Shown here piece after piece: positions 1-10,854 of a DNA stretch of 64,000 nt. Made by a program: the position numbers and the translations under genes. The stretch comes from Drechmeria coniospora. Taxonomy: Eukaryota; Ascomycota; Sordariomycetes; Hypocreales; Ophiocordycipitaceae. The stretch covers positions 8,074,552 to 8,138,551 of the forward strand of contig NC_054391.1 of NCBI RefSeq assembly GCF_001625195.1, written 5' to 3'. The notes under the pieces are model-generated. The model saw only the letters and a list, made by a program, of their open reading frames with translations. It did no database searches and was not told the DNA's origin. How positions within the stretch are numbered: the first letter of the stretch is position 1; each line of letters starts with the position of its first letter.

Positions 1-346
1 ATAATAAATAGGTAGCCCGGCCTAAGTTAGTATTGTAGGCTAGCAAGCGCTAGTAGCAATTGGGAGAGCAGTAATTATCGTACCGATTAATTGGCTGTAG
101 TGGTCGACTGGCTACTATATGTATAGGTTATATTATAGTAGTAAGTTGGTTAGTAGTAGTACTGCTATGCGTTGCTCCGAGTTATAGTTCGGAGAAGTAG
201 TATATTGTATACTATTAGTTAACTTAATATGCTTACTAATACTTATAGTATAGTATAGTATCCGTACTAGTAGTACTAGTACTAATACTAATAGGATAGT
301 ATCCTATTTAGGTAGTCTTACTAGTATAAATACTAGTATTTTAATA
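1..346 (-). repeat. Partial 3' LTR of copia A (LTR-1)
   Basis: Matches the inner end of the other 737-bp LTRs in the window, including the CTCCGA/TCGGAG hairpin, the AATAGGATA-g-TATCCTATT inverted repeat and the terminal TATTTTAATA (TTTTAACA in less mutated copies). The window edge cuts it. Confidence 0.9.
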
Positions 347-2164
347 CTCCCTCTATTTAGCTAGTATAACTACTGCTAAATAGGGATTCCTTGGAGACCT
401 AGTAGGCTAAGGTAGCGTTAGAAGAGATTAGCAGTAAGAGCCTTAGTAAGGCTATCGGCAGGCATAGACTTAGTATTTAGGTAGCTGATTTTGGCTAGTC
501 CGTTAGTTACTTCTTACCGTATATACCGGAACTTTAGTAATATATGCTTTGTTCGGTTATACTAATTGGGGTTATTGGTATTAGAGATAGATCTATTATT
601 GTTATATAATAATAGAATAGGTTTTTGGAGACCTTTGCCTATTTTAGTAAATAGACTATTTAGCTATTTAAGTTCCCGAATAGCTTCCAATAGGGTATCC
701 GATTCTGCCTCTATAGTAGAAAGAGTAATAGTACTAGCCCTTTTTGATTTCCAGTAGATAGGTCCGCCTGCTAAGGTAAAGAGGTACCTATAGGTTAACT
801 TACAGGAATCTAAGTTACCTGCAAAATTGCTATCGGAAAATCTAGATAAATTGGGTACTGGAGACTTAGACCTAGACTAATAGTAAATAGCTAGGTCTAT
901 AGTTCCTTTTAAATATCGAAGAGGGTTCTTACTAGCTAACAGCTATAGGCTAGTAGCTTAGTGCATATACCGAGATAACTATTGTATTGCAAAGGCTATA
1001 TCTAGTCGGGTTAATAGTATAAGGTATATTAGGGTCCCTACTATTTGTTGGTATACTAGTTAGTCGGTAGCGGATAAGGGAGGAAGGGGCGTAATAATAG
1101 CCTATTTAAGTACCCCTAGCTATAGTGGGATTACTACTGCCTTAGCCTTTGTTAGCCTAAATTGGAATAGGGCTTCCTTAATATACCCTTTTTAATTAAG
1201 AGTAATTCCCTTAGTTATTCGACTAATCTGTACGCCTAGGAAGAAAGCAGCCTACCCGTAGTCTTTAATTAGGTAAACCTTATGTAGTTACTGTTTTAGC
1301 TAGTTAATATATGCAAGGTCTAGTCCAATAAGTAGGCAATCGTTAATATAGCTAACTATATAAGTACTAGTAGTATTATTATAGTAGATAGCCGGATTAG
1401 ATATAAGAGGGCTATATCCGTATTGTTATAGCAGTTTGGCTAGTGCCTCCTGCTACTCTTTAGGTCCTTGTTTTAGGCCGTAGAGTACCTTTTTTAAAAG
1501 GATACCTTGTTTAACTACTAGGTTATAGCCTAGCTTAGCTAGTAGCTTAGCTAAGTTATTATTCTTATTAAGACTAATAAATACTTTTAGTCCCTTGGGA
1601 ATTTTAAGATAATTGACTTTAGGTAGCTTACTGTTTAGGAAGGTACTAATAAAGTTAATTTGCTTAACGTACTAGTTATTCTAGGCAGCTAGGGCTAATA
1701 GTATCCTCTAGGTAGGTGGAATACTAGTAGTTGCAAAAGTCTCTATATAGTTAAGGCCTTTAATTTGCATAAATCCCTTAGCTACTAGTTGTACCTTAAA
1801 TTTAACGGGGTTATTCTGCTAATCCTTTTTGACTTGTAGTATAAGTCTACTTTTTAAAAGTCTCCGACTAGTTAGTATTTCTTTAAGAGGAATAAAGTAA
1901 AATACCCCTACCTGGATAAGTTACTAGAATTCTAAGAATATAGTACTTATCTACTGGTCTTTGTTGTCTGACTTAAGTACCTGCTTCTAGCTAGTAGGCT
2001 TACTGCTAATTAGTATTTGTATTGCTTTGGCTTAGTAGTATAGGTCCTGGATCCAATACGTTAGGTTAAGATCTATTAGGTTAGGGTTGTCTTTTAGTTC
2101 TAGTGCATCTAGAAGGGAGGTATTTAGTAGATCCTCTGTTAGCTGGGCTAGGACCCCCTCTATT

Positions 2165-2345
2165 GTACTAGTCCTAGTAGGACTAGTTGGTCCGTTGGCT
2201 TCTTGCAGCCTACTAGTCCTAGTAGGTCTAGTAGGTCTGCTGGTCCTAGTAGGCCTGCTAGTCCTAGTAGGACTAGTAGGTCTACTGGTCCTAGTAGGAC
2301 TAGTAGGTCTACTAGTCCCAGTAGGACTAGTAGGTCTATTAACCC
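2165..2345 (-). repeat. Minisatellite encoding Pro-Thr-Ser-Arg linker (copia A)
   Basis: Tandem units of about 27 bp built from 'ctagtaggactagtagg'. In the element frame they encode repeats of the type PTSPTRTSR between integrase and reverse transcriptase. The antisense frames give Leu/Val/Gly-rich ORFs that look like membrane proteins but are shadows. The same array, with different unit numbers, lies at about 35490-35670, 40080-40255, 46040-46190 and 52800-52975. Confidence 0.85.
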
Positions 2346-3599
2346 CCTCTGTCTCCCTAGGTATTTGGGGACTAGAGGTAGTTTGTAAGATATAATCTTT
2401 TATCTTAATTTCCCCCTCTAACTTTAGTCCTTAGGGACTAGGACTTAGTAGTTGTTAAAGTCCTTAGGAGATAGGGCCAATACCTTCTAGGATTTTTAGG
2501 AAGGTAGTTTTTATAACTACCCTTCTGGAAGGTATATATATAAGGTATATTTTTGAACCTAGCGTTGCTAGTAGCCTTACTAGTTCTGTACGTTATGCTA
2601 ATTTAGTACTTTAAATCCGTTTTTGATAAGGGATTAGGACTTCGTAGTAGGTACCAATAGCCTTATAGGCTGTAAGGTTTAGTAGTATTTTTAGCCCTTG
2701 TAGTTCCTGCTTAAGCAATTGGTAGGGGCTTAGGTCCCTATTAGTAATTGCAGTATAGTTAACTAGGTTAACTATAGCAGGAAGTATAGTAGACTAAAGG
2801 AAACGTAGGAGGCCAGCCTAAATTATAGTTACTTATAGCCGGTCTAGGATAACTTGTATAGACCGTTCGGTAAGTCCGTTTTGTTCGGGGGTATACGGGT
2901 AAGACGTATCGACTAGTATTCCTTTAGTACCTAACTAGTCCTATAACAATATATTAATTTTAGGTCCTCTATTATAGAATAGCCTTTTTGGGTAACGGCT
3001 ATAGTGTGTTTTTAGGCTTTAAAAGAAGTTCTTTATAGCCTAGAGAATTATTGGTCCTTCCTTATTGGGTAGGATATATACCTAATGGAATTAGGATTTT
3101 CGATTAATTAGTATTAATCTAATAGATTTTCGATTATAGGATATAGGTTTAACCCTAAATATATCCCCTTCGATTAAGTTAAGTATATAGTCTGGGTCCT
3201 TAATTGTAACCCTTAACTAGCGTCTTATGGATTTTGCCCGTATATAAGTAATGCATTGGAAGTCGGTAACCTTAATGGATATAAAGTTAGGTAGCCTACT
3301 AGTAATTTTACTAGTCTTTTTTAAAAGTAGTAAACTAATATATCCTAGTTGTATATACTAAATACCTACTTGTTGCAATAGTCTTTGGTAAGACTAGTTG
3401 CTGGATTCCGTACTAATAGTCGGAATAGCTTGTTCCTTAGTACTAGTAGTTAGGGCTACTAGTAGGTCTATTGCCTCTATAGGGACTGGGTCCTCTATAG
3501 GGTCTTTATATAAGGTAGCCTTAGTAAGGTCCCTTATACTAGCCGAACTAATAGTTGGGCTAGGACCTAGTCTTAGTCTAGGTCCCGGTCTTGGTATAG

Positions 3600-3757
3600 G
3601 ACTAGGTACTAACTTAGGCACCAATCTAGGTACCGACCTAGGTACCGATCTAGGTGCCAACCTAGGCACCGATCTAGGTACCGACCTAGGTACCGATCTA
3701 GGTGCCAACCTAGGCACCGATCTAGGTACCGACCTAGGTACCGATCTAGGTATCGTA
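3600..3757 (-). repeat. 12-bp minisatellite encoding Pro-Arg-Ser-Val linker (copia A)
   Basis: Units of the form ctaggtaccgat / ctaggtaccgac / ctaggtgccaac, with a higher-order period of about 48 bp. In the element frame they encode repeated PRSV/PRSA tetrapeptides between protease and integrase. Homologous arrays lie in B (about 6819-6926), C (about 33930-34065), D (about 41513-41590), E (about 47424-47465) and D1 (about 54232-54315). The unit count varies strongly. Confidence 0.88.
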
Positions 3758-5404
3758 TAGTCTTCTGCCTCGTTAGCCCAGGAAGGTTGTTGCGTAAGAA
3801 TTTCTACTATAATTCTATAGCTGCTATAGTAGTAAAAGTAGGCTGAATCCGACTTATTTAAGGTAGGTATATCTAGACCTTCTTATTATAGGAAGAAGCC
3901 GTACCTTTAGAAGTTTAGTAGGCTATATACTTTTCGGTTCAAGTTATATAGGGATTCCTTAATAAGTATTCCCCCTAATCTATAGTAATATATCCTACTA
4001 ATAATATTAACTTCCAGCTTTGGAATATATAGTACCTCCTTTAGTATAAGTATACTATAGATTAGTAGGTTAGTATTAATTAATACTGTAAATTCTATAT
4101 TCCTAATTCCACTAGGGTAAATAGGACTACCTCTAGTTGTAATTGGTTTTAATTGGGATTTTGCAATTGGTCGGAAATTTAAAAACTTAGACCGATTGTT
4201 TACTAAATAGTAAGTTAAGCTAGTATTATAGATTAGGCCCTAATTGTATATATTAGTATTAGTAATACTATATAGTATACCGATATTATCTAAGTTAGGT
4301 AATATCTCTAATTCTTATATAGAATTAGTATCTAATTCTTAGTAGGAATTAGGTAAGTCTATATAGCTAATAGTTAGGCTATAGTTACTAACCAGGAAAC
4401 TAATAGTATCCTTTAGTTGCTTAGTTAATTAGTTAGATTTATTTAGTTTCTTAGATTAAATTAATTTATTGGGTTAACTTAATTGGTTAGATTTATTGAA
4501 CTTATTTCCCTTCTTCTTTTTCTTAGGTCCTTAAGATGTTTGGTAACTAAATGTATTCGTTCTAGTAGTACTGGAGTTTCGATTTTCTTTTATTAGGTTA
4601 GCTATAAGATATTATAGGTTAAAGATATCCGATTGGAGTCCTAATGCTTTAAAAGATATAAGGTTATTTTCCTAAATAGCTACCCAATATAGAAATATAG
4701 GTTCAACAAATGCAAGGTAATAATTAGTCTAGTCTAATAGATTAATTATTGCTCTAGCTAGTAATAGCCTAGTAAGTCGACTATTAAATTTAGTATTAAA
4801 TGCATTAAGTATTCCTTTATACCCCTTAAATGTAAGACTATAGTAGGCCTTATATAGGTTAGAGCGCTTAGCTTTATAGCCTTTGCAGTAATGCTTCTTT
4901 AATAATAGATAAATTTAAGTTGGATTTTAATATAAGCAGTTAATACTAAGATTTCTTTTAAACAGCTATCCCGTAGTAGTATAAGTAAATTGGCTTAATT
5001 CCTGCCTAAAAAACTAAATGCTATTAAAGGTTTATCCAAAAAACCTTTCAGATTAAGGGCTTAAAGGTATATTGCTAGGGATTGCTCCTATAGCTTATAG
5101 TTCTTAGTACCTTTAAGTTTTATATATTTAGGGAAGTTAAATAACTTTTTATTTAGCGTATAGTTAGAATAGCCTTCCTTTACCCTATTAAGACTAGTAC
5201 TAGTACTAAGGGTAGACTCTATTAAATCTAGTCGTTCTTGTATCCTTAGGACAATAGTATTAAGTTACCGTAGCAGTTTGTCAATTTGCGTTTATTGTTC
5301 CCGTAAATGTTTTTTAATTTCCAATAGGTTAGTCTTCTAACCTTAGTTATTGGGATCTATTTTCTAGTTAGTAACTAGATTCCAGTCTTACCTTACTTAC
5401 CTAG

Positions 5405-5709
5405 CTAGTAATACTAGCAGTTAGGTCTCCTACTAATAGTACTAGTAGGAAGAGGAGCTATAGCTTAGAGACAACCAAGCGTTACCAGTAGTACTAGTAG
5501 AAATAAGAACTATAGCTTAAAGATAACCAAGCGTTACTAGTAGTACTGGTAGGTAACTTAGTAAGTTATAGAGTTCGACTAAGAATTACTAGTAGTACTA
5601 GTAGGTTACAAAAGTCAATCAATCGTTACCAGTAGTACTAGTAGGCGACTTAGTAAGTTGCACAAATCAATTCTAGGGGATTAATTGTAGTCCTTCCGGG
5701 CTTATAACC
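5405..5709 (-). repeat. Copia A 5' leader with stem-loop repeats and primer site
   Basis: Between the gag start and the 5' LTR are repeats containing tactagtagtactagtagg followed by an inverted repeat of the form GTAACTTA-g-TAAGTTAt (5553-5569), and a GC variant at about 5645. The bases next to the LTR (ccgggcttataacc) are the mutated form of the primer site seen intact in D1. Confidence 0.8.
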
Positions 5710-6446
5710 TCTTTGCAATTAATACGCAAGAGGAGGGGATAGTAAAAGTATATTGCACGGACTAGTAAATTAATTATACTATTAGTAACAGCAATAAGGG
5801 AAGTACCAGTTAGTAACTAGGCAAGAGTATACAATTAGTAGTACTAAATTATATAAATAAATGCAATTATTTCTTCTAGCTATAGTACGGGAAAAGAGTA
5901 ACTATTTATATCTACAGAACAATCCCTAATAACGGCTTTATCGGAGATTCTATCGTAGATTAAAGGCGCTATTGTACTATAGCTTAAATAGCTAAAACCA
6001 TTATACAATTGGATAACTGTTTTAGTTACTCGTTAGTTAACTGCTTCCGTTATAAGGTTAAATGGATTGTTTTAGTTATTAGCTTGGCTAATTCCATTAT
6101 ATAATAAATGGGTGGCCCGGCCCAAGTTAGTATTATGGGCTAGCAAGCGCTAGTAGCGATTGGGAGAGCAGCAATTGTCGTACCGATCAATTAGCTCCAG
6201 TAGTCGACTGGCTACCACATATATAGGTTATATTGCAGTAGTAAGTTGGTCGGTAGTAGTACTACCGTGCGTCGCTCCGAGTTATAGTTCGGAGAAGTAG
6301 TATGTTGTATACTATTAGTTAACTTAATATGCTTACTAATACTTGCAGTATAGTATAGCATCCGTACTAGTAGTACTAGTACTAATACTAATAGGATAGT
6401 ATCCTATTTAGGTAGTCTTACTAGTATAAATACCAGTATTTTAACA
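5710..6446 (-). repeat. 5' LTR of copia A (LTR-1, 737 bp)
   Basis: On the plus strand it starts TCTTTGC and ends TTTTAACA. All intact LTR-1 copies have the same length. On the minus strand it carries a TATA-like TATAAATAG and a start TGTTAAAATAC. It is flanked on the right by gattt and copia B integrase-region sequence. Confidence 0.92.
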
Positions 6447-8541
6447 GATTTTACCCGTATATAGGTAAGGTATTAAAAATTAGTAACCTTAATAGATAAA
6501 AAGTTAGGTAACCTACTAGTAATCTTACTAGTCTTTTTTAATAATAGTAGACTAATATATCCTAGTTTAATATGCTAGATACCTGCTTATTGCAGTAGTC
6601 TTTGGTAAGATTGGTTGCTGAATTCCGTACTAGTAGTCGGAATAGCCTGTTCCTTAGTACTAGTAGTAGGGACTGCTAGTAGGTCTGTTGCCTCTATAGG
6701 GATCGGGTCCTCTATAGGGTCTTTATATAGGGTAGCCTTAGTAAGGTCCCTTGGGTTAGCCGAACTAGTAGTTGGGCTGGGACCTGGTCCTGGTCTAGGT
6801 CCCGGTCTCGGTACCGGACTAGGTACCGACCTAGGTACCGATCTAGGTGCCGACCTAGGCACCGATCTAGGTACCGACTGGGGTACCGATCTAGGTGCCG
6901 ACTGGGGTACCGATCTAGGTACCGATTAGTCTTTTGCCTTATTGGCCTAGGAAGGTTACTGTAAGGGAATTTCTACTACTATTCTATAGCTACTATAGTA
7001 GCTTAAGTAAGCTAAGTTTAGTTTTCTTAGATAGGGCGTATTTAGGCCTTCTTATTATAGGAAAAAGCTATACCTCTAGAAGTTAAGTAGGCTATATACT
7101 TTTTAGTTCGAGTTATATAGGGATTACTTAATAAGCATTCCCCTTAATCTATAGTATTATATCCTACTAATAATATTAACTTCCAGTTTCGGAATATATA
7201 GTACCTCTTATAGTATAAGAGTACTATAGGTTAGTAGATTAGTATTAATTAATACTATAAATTCTATAGTTCTAATTCTACTAAAGTATATTGGACTACC
7301 TTTAGTAGTAATTAGTTTTGCCTAGGATTTTATAATTAGTCGAAAAGTTATAAACTTAAACTAATTATTTACTAAATAGTAGGTTAAGCTAGTATTATAA
7401 AGTAGGCCTATATAGTATATATTAGTATTAGTAATACTATATAGTATATTAATATTACCTAAGTTAGGTAATATTTCCAATTCTTATATTGAGTTAGAAT
7501 TAGTATCTAATTCTTAATAGGAATTAGGTAAGTCTATACAGCCGGTAGTTAGGCTATAGTTACTAACTAGGAAACTAATAGTATCCTTTAGTTACTTAGT
7601 TAATTAGTTAGATTTATTAAATTGGCTTATTTAGCTAGATTGGCTCGTTTTATTAGATTAACTGGGTTAACTGGATTTAGTAAATCTATTTCCTTTCTTC
7701 TTTTTCTTAGGTACTTAGGATACCTAGTAACTAAATGTATTTAATCTAGTAGTACTAGAGTTTTAATTTTCTTTTAGTAGGTTAGCTATAAGATATTATA
7801 GGTTAAGGATATCCATTTAAAGTCCTAGGGCTCAAGAAGATGCAAGGGTACTATTTTATATAGCAACCTATTATAGAAATATAGGTTTAACTATTGCAAG
7901 GTAATAGTTAGTTTAGTCTAATAGATTAATTATTATACCGGCTAGTTATAGCCTAGTAAGTCGACTATTAAATTCGGTATTAAATATATTAAGTATTCCT
8001 TTATACCCCTTAAATATAAGGTTATAGTAGGCCTTATATAGGTTAGAGCATTAAGCTTTATAACCTTTAGAGTAATACTTTTTCAATAGTAAGAAAATAT
8101 CGGCTAGAATTTTAATATATATAGTTAATTCTAAGATTTCTTTTCTATAACTATCCTATAGTAGTATAAGTAAATTAGCCTAATTTCTGCTTAAAAAGCT
8201 AAAAGTAATTAAGGGCTTATCCAGAAAGCCTTTTAGATTAAGAGCTTAGAGTTATATTAATAGGGATTGCTCCTATAACTTATAGTTCTTAGTACCTTTA
8301 AGTTTTATATATTCCGGGAATTAAAATGCCTTTTTGTTTAGTGTATAGTTAGAGTAGGTATCCTTTATCTTAGTAATAGTAGTACTAGTACTAAGTATTA
8401 ACTTCATAACGTTTAGTTATTCTTATATCTATAGGACAATAGTATTAAGTTACTATAATAATTTATTAATCTATATTTATTATACCTATAGATATTTTTT
8501 AATCTCCAATAGATTGATCTTCTAACCTTAGTAGGATCCAT
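6447..8541 (-). pseudogene. Copia B gag-protease-integrase fragment
   Basis: The gag start codon is preserved here (CAT at 8539-8541, protein starting MDPTK-like), but many TAG/TAA codons follow. Next come the protease region and the PRSV linker (open for about 90 codons at 6587-6862). The frame is then cut by insertion of A near the integrase zinc-binding end. Confidence 0.8.
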
Positions 8542-9096
8542 TTTCTAGTTAGTAACTAAATTTAAATCTTACCTTACTTACCTAGCTAGTAGTACTAGCA
8601 ATTAGGTCTCCTACTAGTAGTACTAGTAGGGAAAGGAGCTATAGCTTAGAGACCAAGCATTACTAGTAGTACTAGTAGGGAAAGGAGCTATAGCTTAGAG
8701 ACCAAGCATTACTAGTAGTACTAGTAGGAAACGTACTAGTAGTACTAGTAGTTAGGAGAGCTGTAGTTTGGTAACTAAAAATTATTAGTAGTACTAGTAG
8801 GTAACGTACTAGTAGTACTAGTAGTTAGGGGAGCTATAGTTTAGTAACTAAGAATTACTAGTAGTATAGTAGGTAACTTAGTAAGTTATAGGATTCAATC
8901 AATCGTTACTAGTAGTACTAGTAGGTAACTTAGTAAGTTATAGGATTCGATTAATCGTTACTAGTAGTACTGGTAGGTAACTTAGTAAGTTACAGAGATC
9001 GATCCGGACAATTTAATAGTAGTACTAGTAGGCGACTTAGTAAGTCGTATAGATTAATTCCAGAGGATTGATTATAGTCCTTCCGGGCTTATAGCC
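8542..9096 (-). repeat. Copia B leader: tandem stem-loop repeats and primer site
   Basis: About ten imperfect units carry the actagtagtactagtagg core. Hairpins include GTAACTTA-g-TAAGTTAC (8977-8993, perfect) and GCGACTTA-g-TAAGTCGt (9032-9048). The T-A and A-T pairs of the first are replaced by C-G and G-C pairs in the second, so pairing is kept. The primer site next to the LTR reads ccgggcttatagcc (mutated). Confidence 0.8.
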
Positions 9097-9766
9097 TCTT
9101 GCAATTTATATACGCAAGAGGTAAGGGTAGTAAAAGTATATTATACGGACTAGGGAATTAATTAAGCTATTAGTAATAGCATAAGGGGTACTAGTTAGTA
9201 ACTGGGTAAGAGTACAAACTTAGTAGTACCAATTTACATAAACGAATGCAATTATTCTTCTACCTAAAGTACAAGGGAAGTACGGCTATTTATACCTATA
9301 GAGCAGTACCTTATAGGTCCAGATTGTAGCTATATAGTTATACTATAGTTTAACTGCCCGTTTGGTTGTATAATAGTTTAATTACCCGTTTGGTTGTACA
9401 ATAGTTTAATTACCGTTTCGGTTATACAATAGTTTAATTGCCTGCAGTAGTACTATAGGCTAGCAATAGCTAGTAGCAATTAGGAGAGCGGTAATTGTTA
9501 TTCCGATTAATTAGCTCCTGTAGTCGACTGGCTACTATATATACAAGTTGTATTGTAGTAGTAAGTTGGCCGGCAGTAGTACTACCGTTAGTCGTTCCGA
9601 GTTGTAGTTCGAAGAAGTAGTATATTATATACTATTAGTTAACTTAATATACTTACTAATACTTACAGTATAGTATAGCATATTTACTATTAGTAGTACT
9701 ACTAGTAACAATAGGATAGTATCCTATTTGGGTAGTCTTACTAGTATAAATACTAGTATTTTAATA
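9097..9766 (-). repeat. 5' LTR of copia B (LTR-2, about 670 bp)
   Basis: Starts TCTTGCAATTTATATACGC on the plus strand and ends TTTTAATA. It shares the inner half with LTR-1 but has tandem 'caatagtttaattacc' units (about 9356-9440) in its outer half, the feature that defines LTR-2. Confidence 0.85.
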
Positions 9767-10136
9767 CTACTAACTAAGATAAGCTATTTAACCTTTTAAC
9801 GGAAGTAATTAACTAACGTATAACTAAACCAGCTATCTAACTATATAATAGTTTTAGCTATTAAGCTATAGTACAATAGAGCCTTTAATCCGTAATAGAA
9901 TCTCCGATTAAGCTATTATTAGGGATTATTCTATAGATATAAATAGCTACTCTTTTCCTATACTATAGCTAGAAGAAATAATTATATTCGTTTATATAAT
10001 TCGGTACTACTAATTATATACTCTTACCTAGTTACTAACTAGCTCCCCTTATTGCTATTACTAATAGTATAATTAATTTACTAGTCCGTACGATATACTT
10101 TTACTACCCCCTCCTCTTATATATTAATTGTAAAGA
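9767..10136 (+). repeat. LTR-1 fragment, opposite orientation
   Basis: Matches the reverse complement of the outer half of LTR-1 and ends in GTAAAGA (GCAAAGA in good copies). It is truncated on the left by copia B. On the right it runs directly into a piece of the gypsy-type LTR. Confidence 0.8.
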
Positions 10137-10232
10137 TAAGTACTCTAATACCGTATAGAATTAAAGCTCTATAGATTTCTTAATAACTATTTCTAACTAC
10201 TAAAAACTAGTAGTACTAGTAACTCTATAATA
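10137..10232 (+). repeat. 3' half of a gypsy-type LTR (LTR200 family)
   Basis: Resembles the last 100 bp of the gypsy LTRs at 22176-22376 and 45365-45564 (taagtactctaat... to ...actctataata). The left half has been displaced by the LTR-1 insertion. Confidence 0.75.
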
Positions 10233-10854
10233 TTAATAGAACTAAGATTTTCTTTAAGTCTTACTAATATTATTTATAATAGAAGTAAACAATATTTAAA
10301 AGTATAATTTTAGTTTTAATTATATATAATATAAATATAATATATACTATTAATATTAAATCTATTACTATTACTTTAGTATTATTTTTTATTTATTATT
10401 TTTATTTTAACCTTTAATAAGTAGGCTATAAATAGTAAGTAATCTGCTTTATAGAGTAGAAGTACTCTTAATAAATCTAAGTCTTGCAAGCCAAGTTAGA
10501 AATCAGTCTCTAAGTATTGTTATTCTTATTATTATTTGCCTAGTACCAGGTGCCTATAGTGCCTGCTTAAATCGGCATAGACGTGGATACCCTAATGTGG
10601 CTAACTACCCGGACTTTAACCCCGTTGTACCTAGGCATACTCATTGGCGCGACAAACGTATTACTGTACTTATGAGGTACTGCGTACTCCGTACTATGTG
10701 GGGAGTGTGGCATGAATGAGTACAAATAAATGCACATTCGGTAAACACGACTTTGGGGTTATAACACAGACTACATCAGTTTCCGGGTTCCTTTCTGCCG
10801 CAATTATTTGGAAGTAAATTGCAGAAACTCCCCGGCCAACTCCTATCGCCGACA
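10233..10854. other. Transition from RIP DNA to gene island 1; upstream region of the URO-D gene
   Basis: About 10233-10450 is extremely AT-rich with no recognisable element. From about 10500 the composition becomes normal, with balanced CA/TG dinucleotides. The last 350 bp before the ATG at 10855 should hold the promoter; I see no clear TATA box. The start context is cgacaATGaa. Confidence 0.6.

Larger units (their letters stand above)
360..5360 (-). pseudogene. Copia A gag-pol, RIP-inactivated
   Basis: Read on the minus strand the order is gag, aspartic protease region, a Pro/Arg/Ser repeat linker (12-bp DNA units at about 3600-3757), integrase, a second linker of Pro-Thr-Ser-Arg repeats (27-bp units at about 2165-2345), reverse transcriptase and RNase H ending next to the polypurine tract. 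The presumed start codon reads ATA instead of ATG at 5358-5360. Many TAG codons stand where CAG or TGG is expected. Open segments survive only as the repeat linkers. Copy D1 shows the domains better. It is non-functional. Confidence 0.85.
1..6446 (-). mobile_element. Ty1/copia retrotransposon A (LTR-1 family), left end outside window
   Basis: Minus-oriented copia element. The window opens inside its 3' LTR (1-346). A polypurine stretch read on the minus strand follows at about 347-360, then the pol and gag remains, the leader repeats, the primer site next to 5710, and a full 737-bp 5' LTR (5710-6446). The right flank starts gattt and continues as integrase-region sequence of copia B, so A sits inside B; the left flank is not visible. 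The coding region is full of TAG/TAA codons from CpA-to-TpA change. Confidence 0.9.
6447..9766 (-). mobile_element. Ty1/copia retrotransposon B (LTR-2 family), 5' half
   Basis: Remainder of a second copia element, interrupted by A; its 3' half is left of the window. It keeps the integrase start, linker repeat, protease and gag regions, a long repeated leader and a 5' LTR of a different family (LTR-2). Its right end abuts an LTR-1 piece in the opposite orientation, so B landed in an older LTR. Confidence 0.85.

Noticed and set aside
2087..2395. Leu/Val/Gly-rich ORFs (also near 35432, 39997 and 52718) resembling membrane proteins
   Set aside because: They are antisense or frame-shifted readings of the copia minisatellite that encodes Pro-Thr-Ser-Arg repeats; they recur with each copia copy.
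3398..3760. Gly-Thr-Asp-Leu repeat ORFs (also near 6615, 41308 and 54029)
   Set aside because: Antisense readings of the 12-bp linker repeat; the opposite strand carries the retrotransposon frame.
5405..5700. CRISPR-like array from regularly spaced repeats
   Set aside because: Fungal retrotransposon leader; repeats are imperfect, spacers are related to each other, and they lie at a fixed place in every copia copy.
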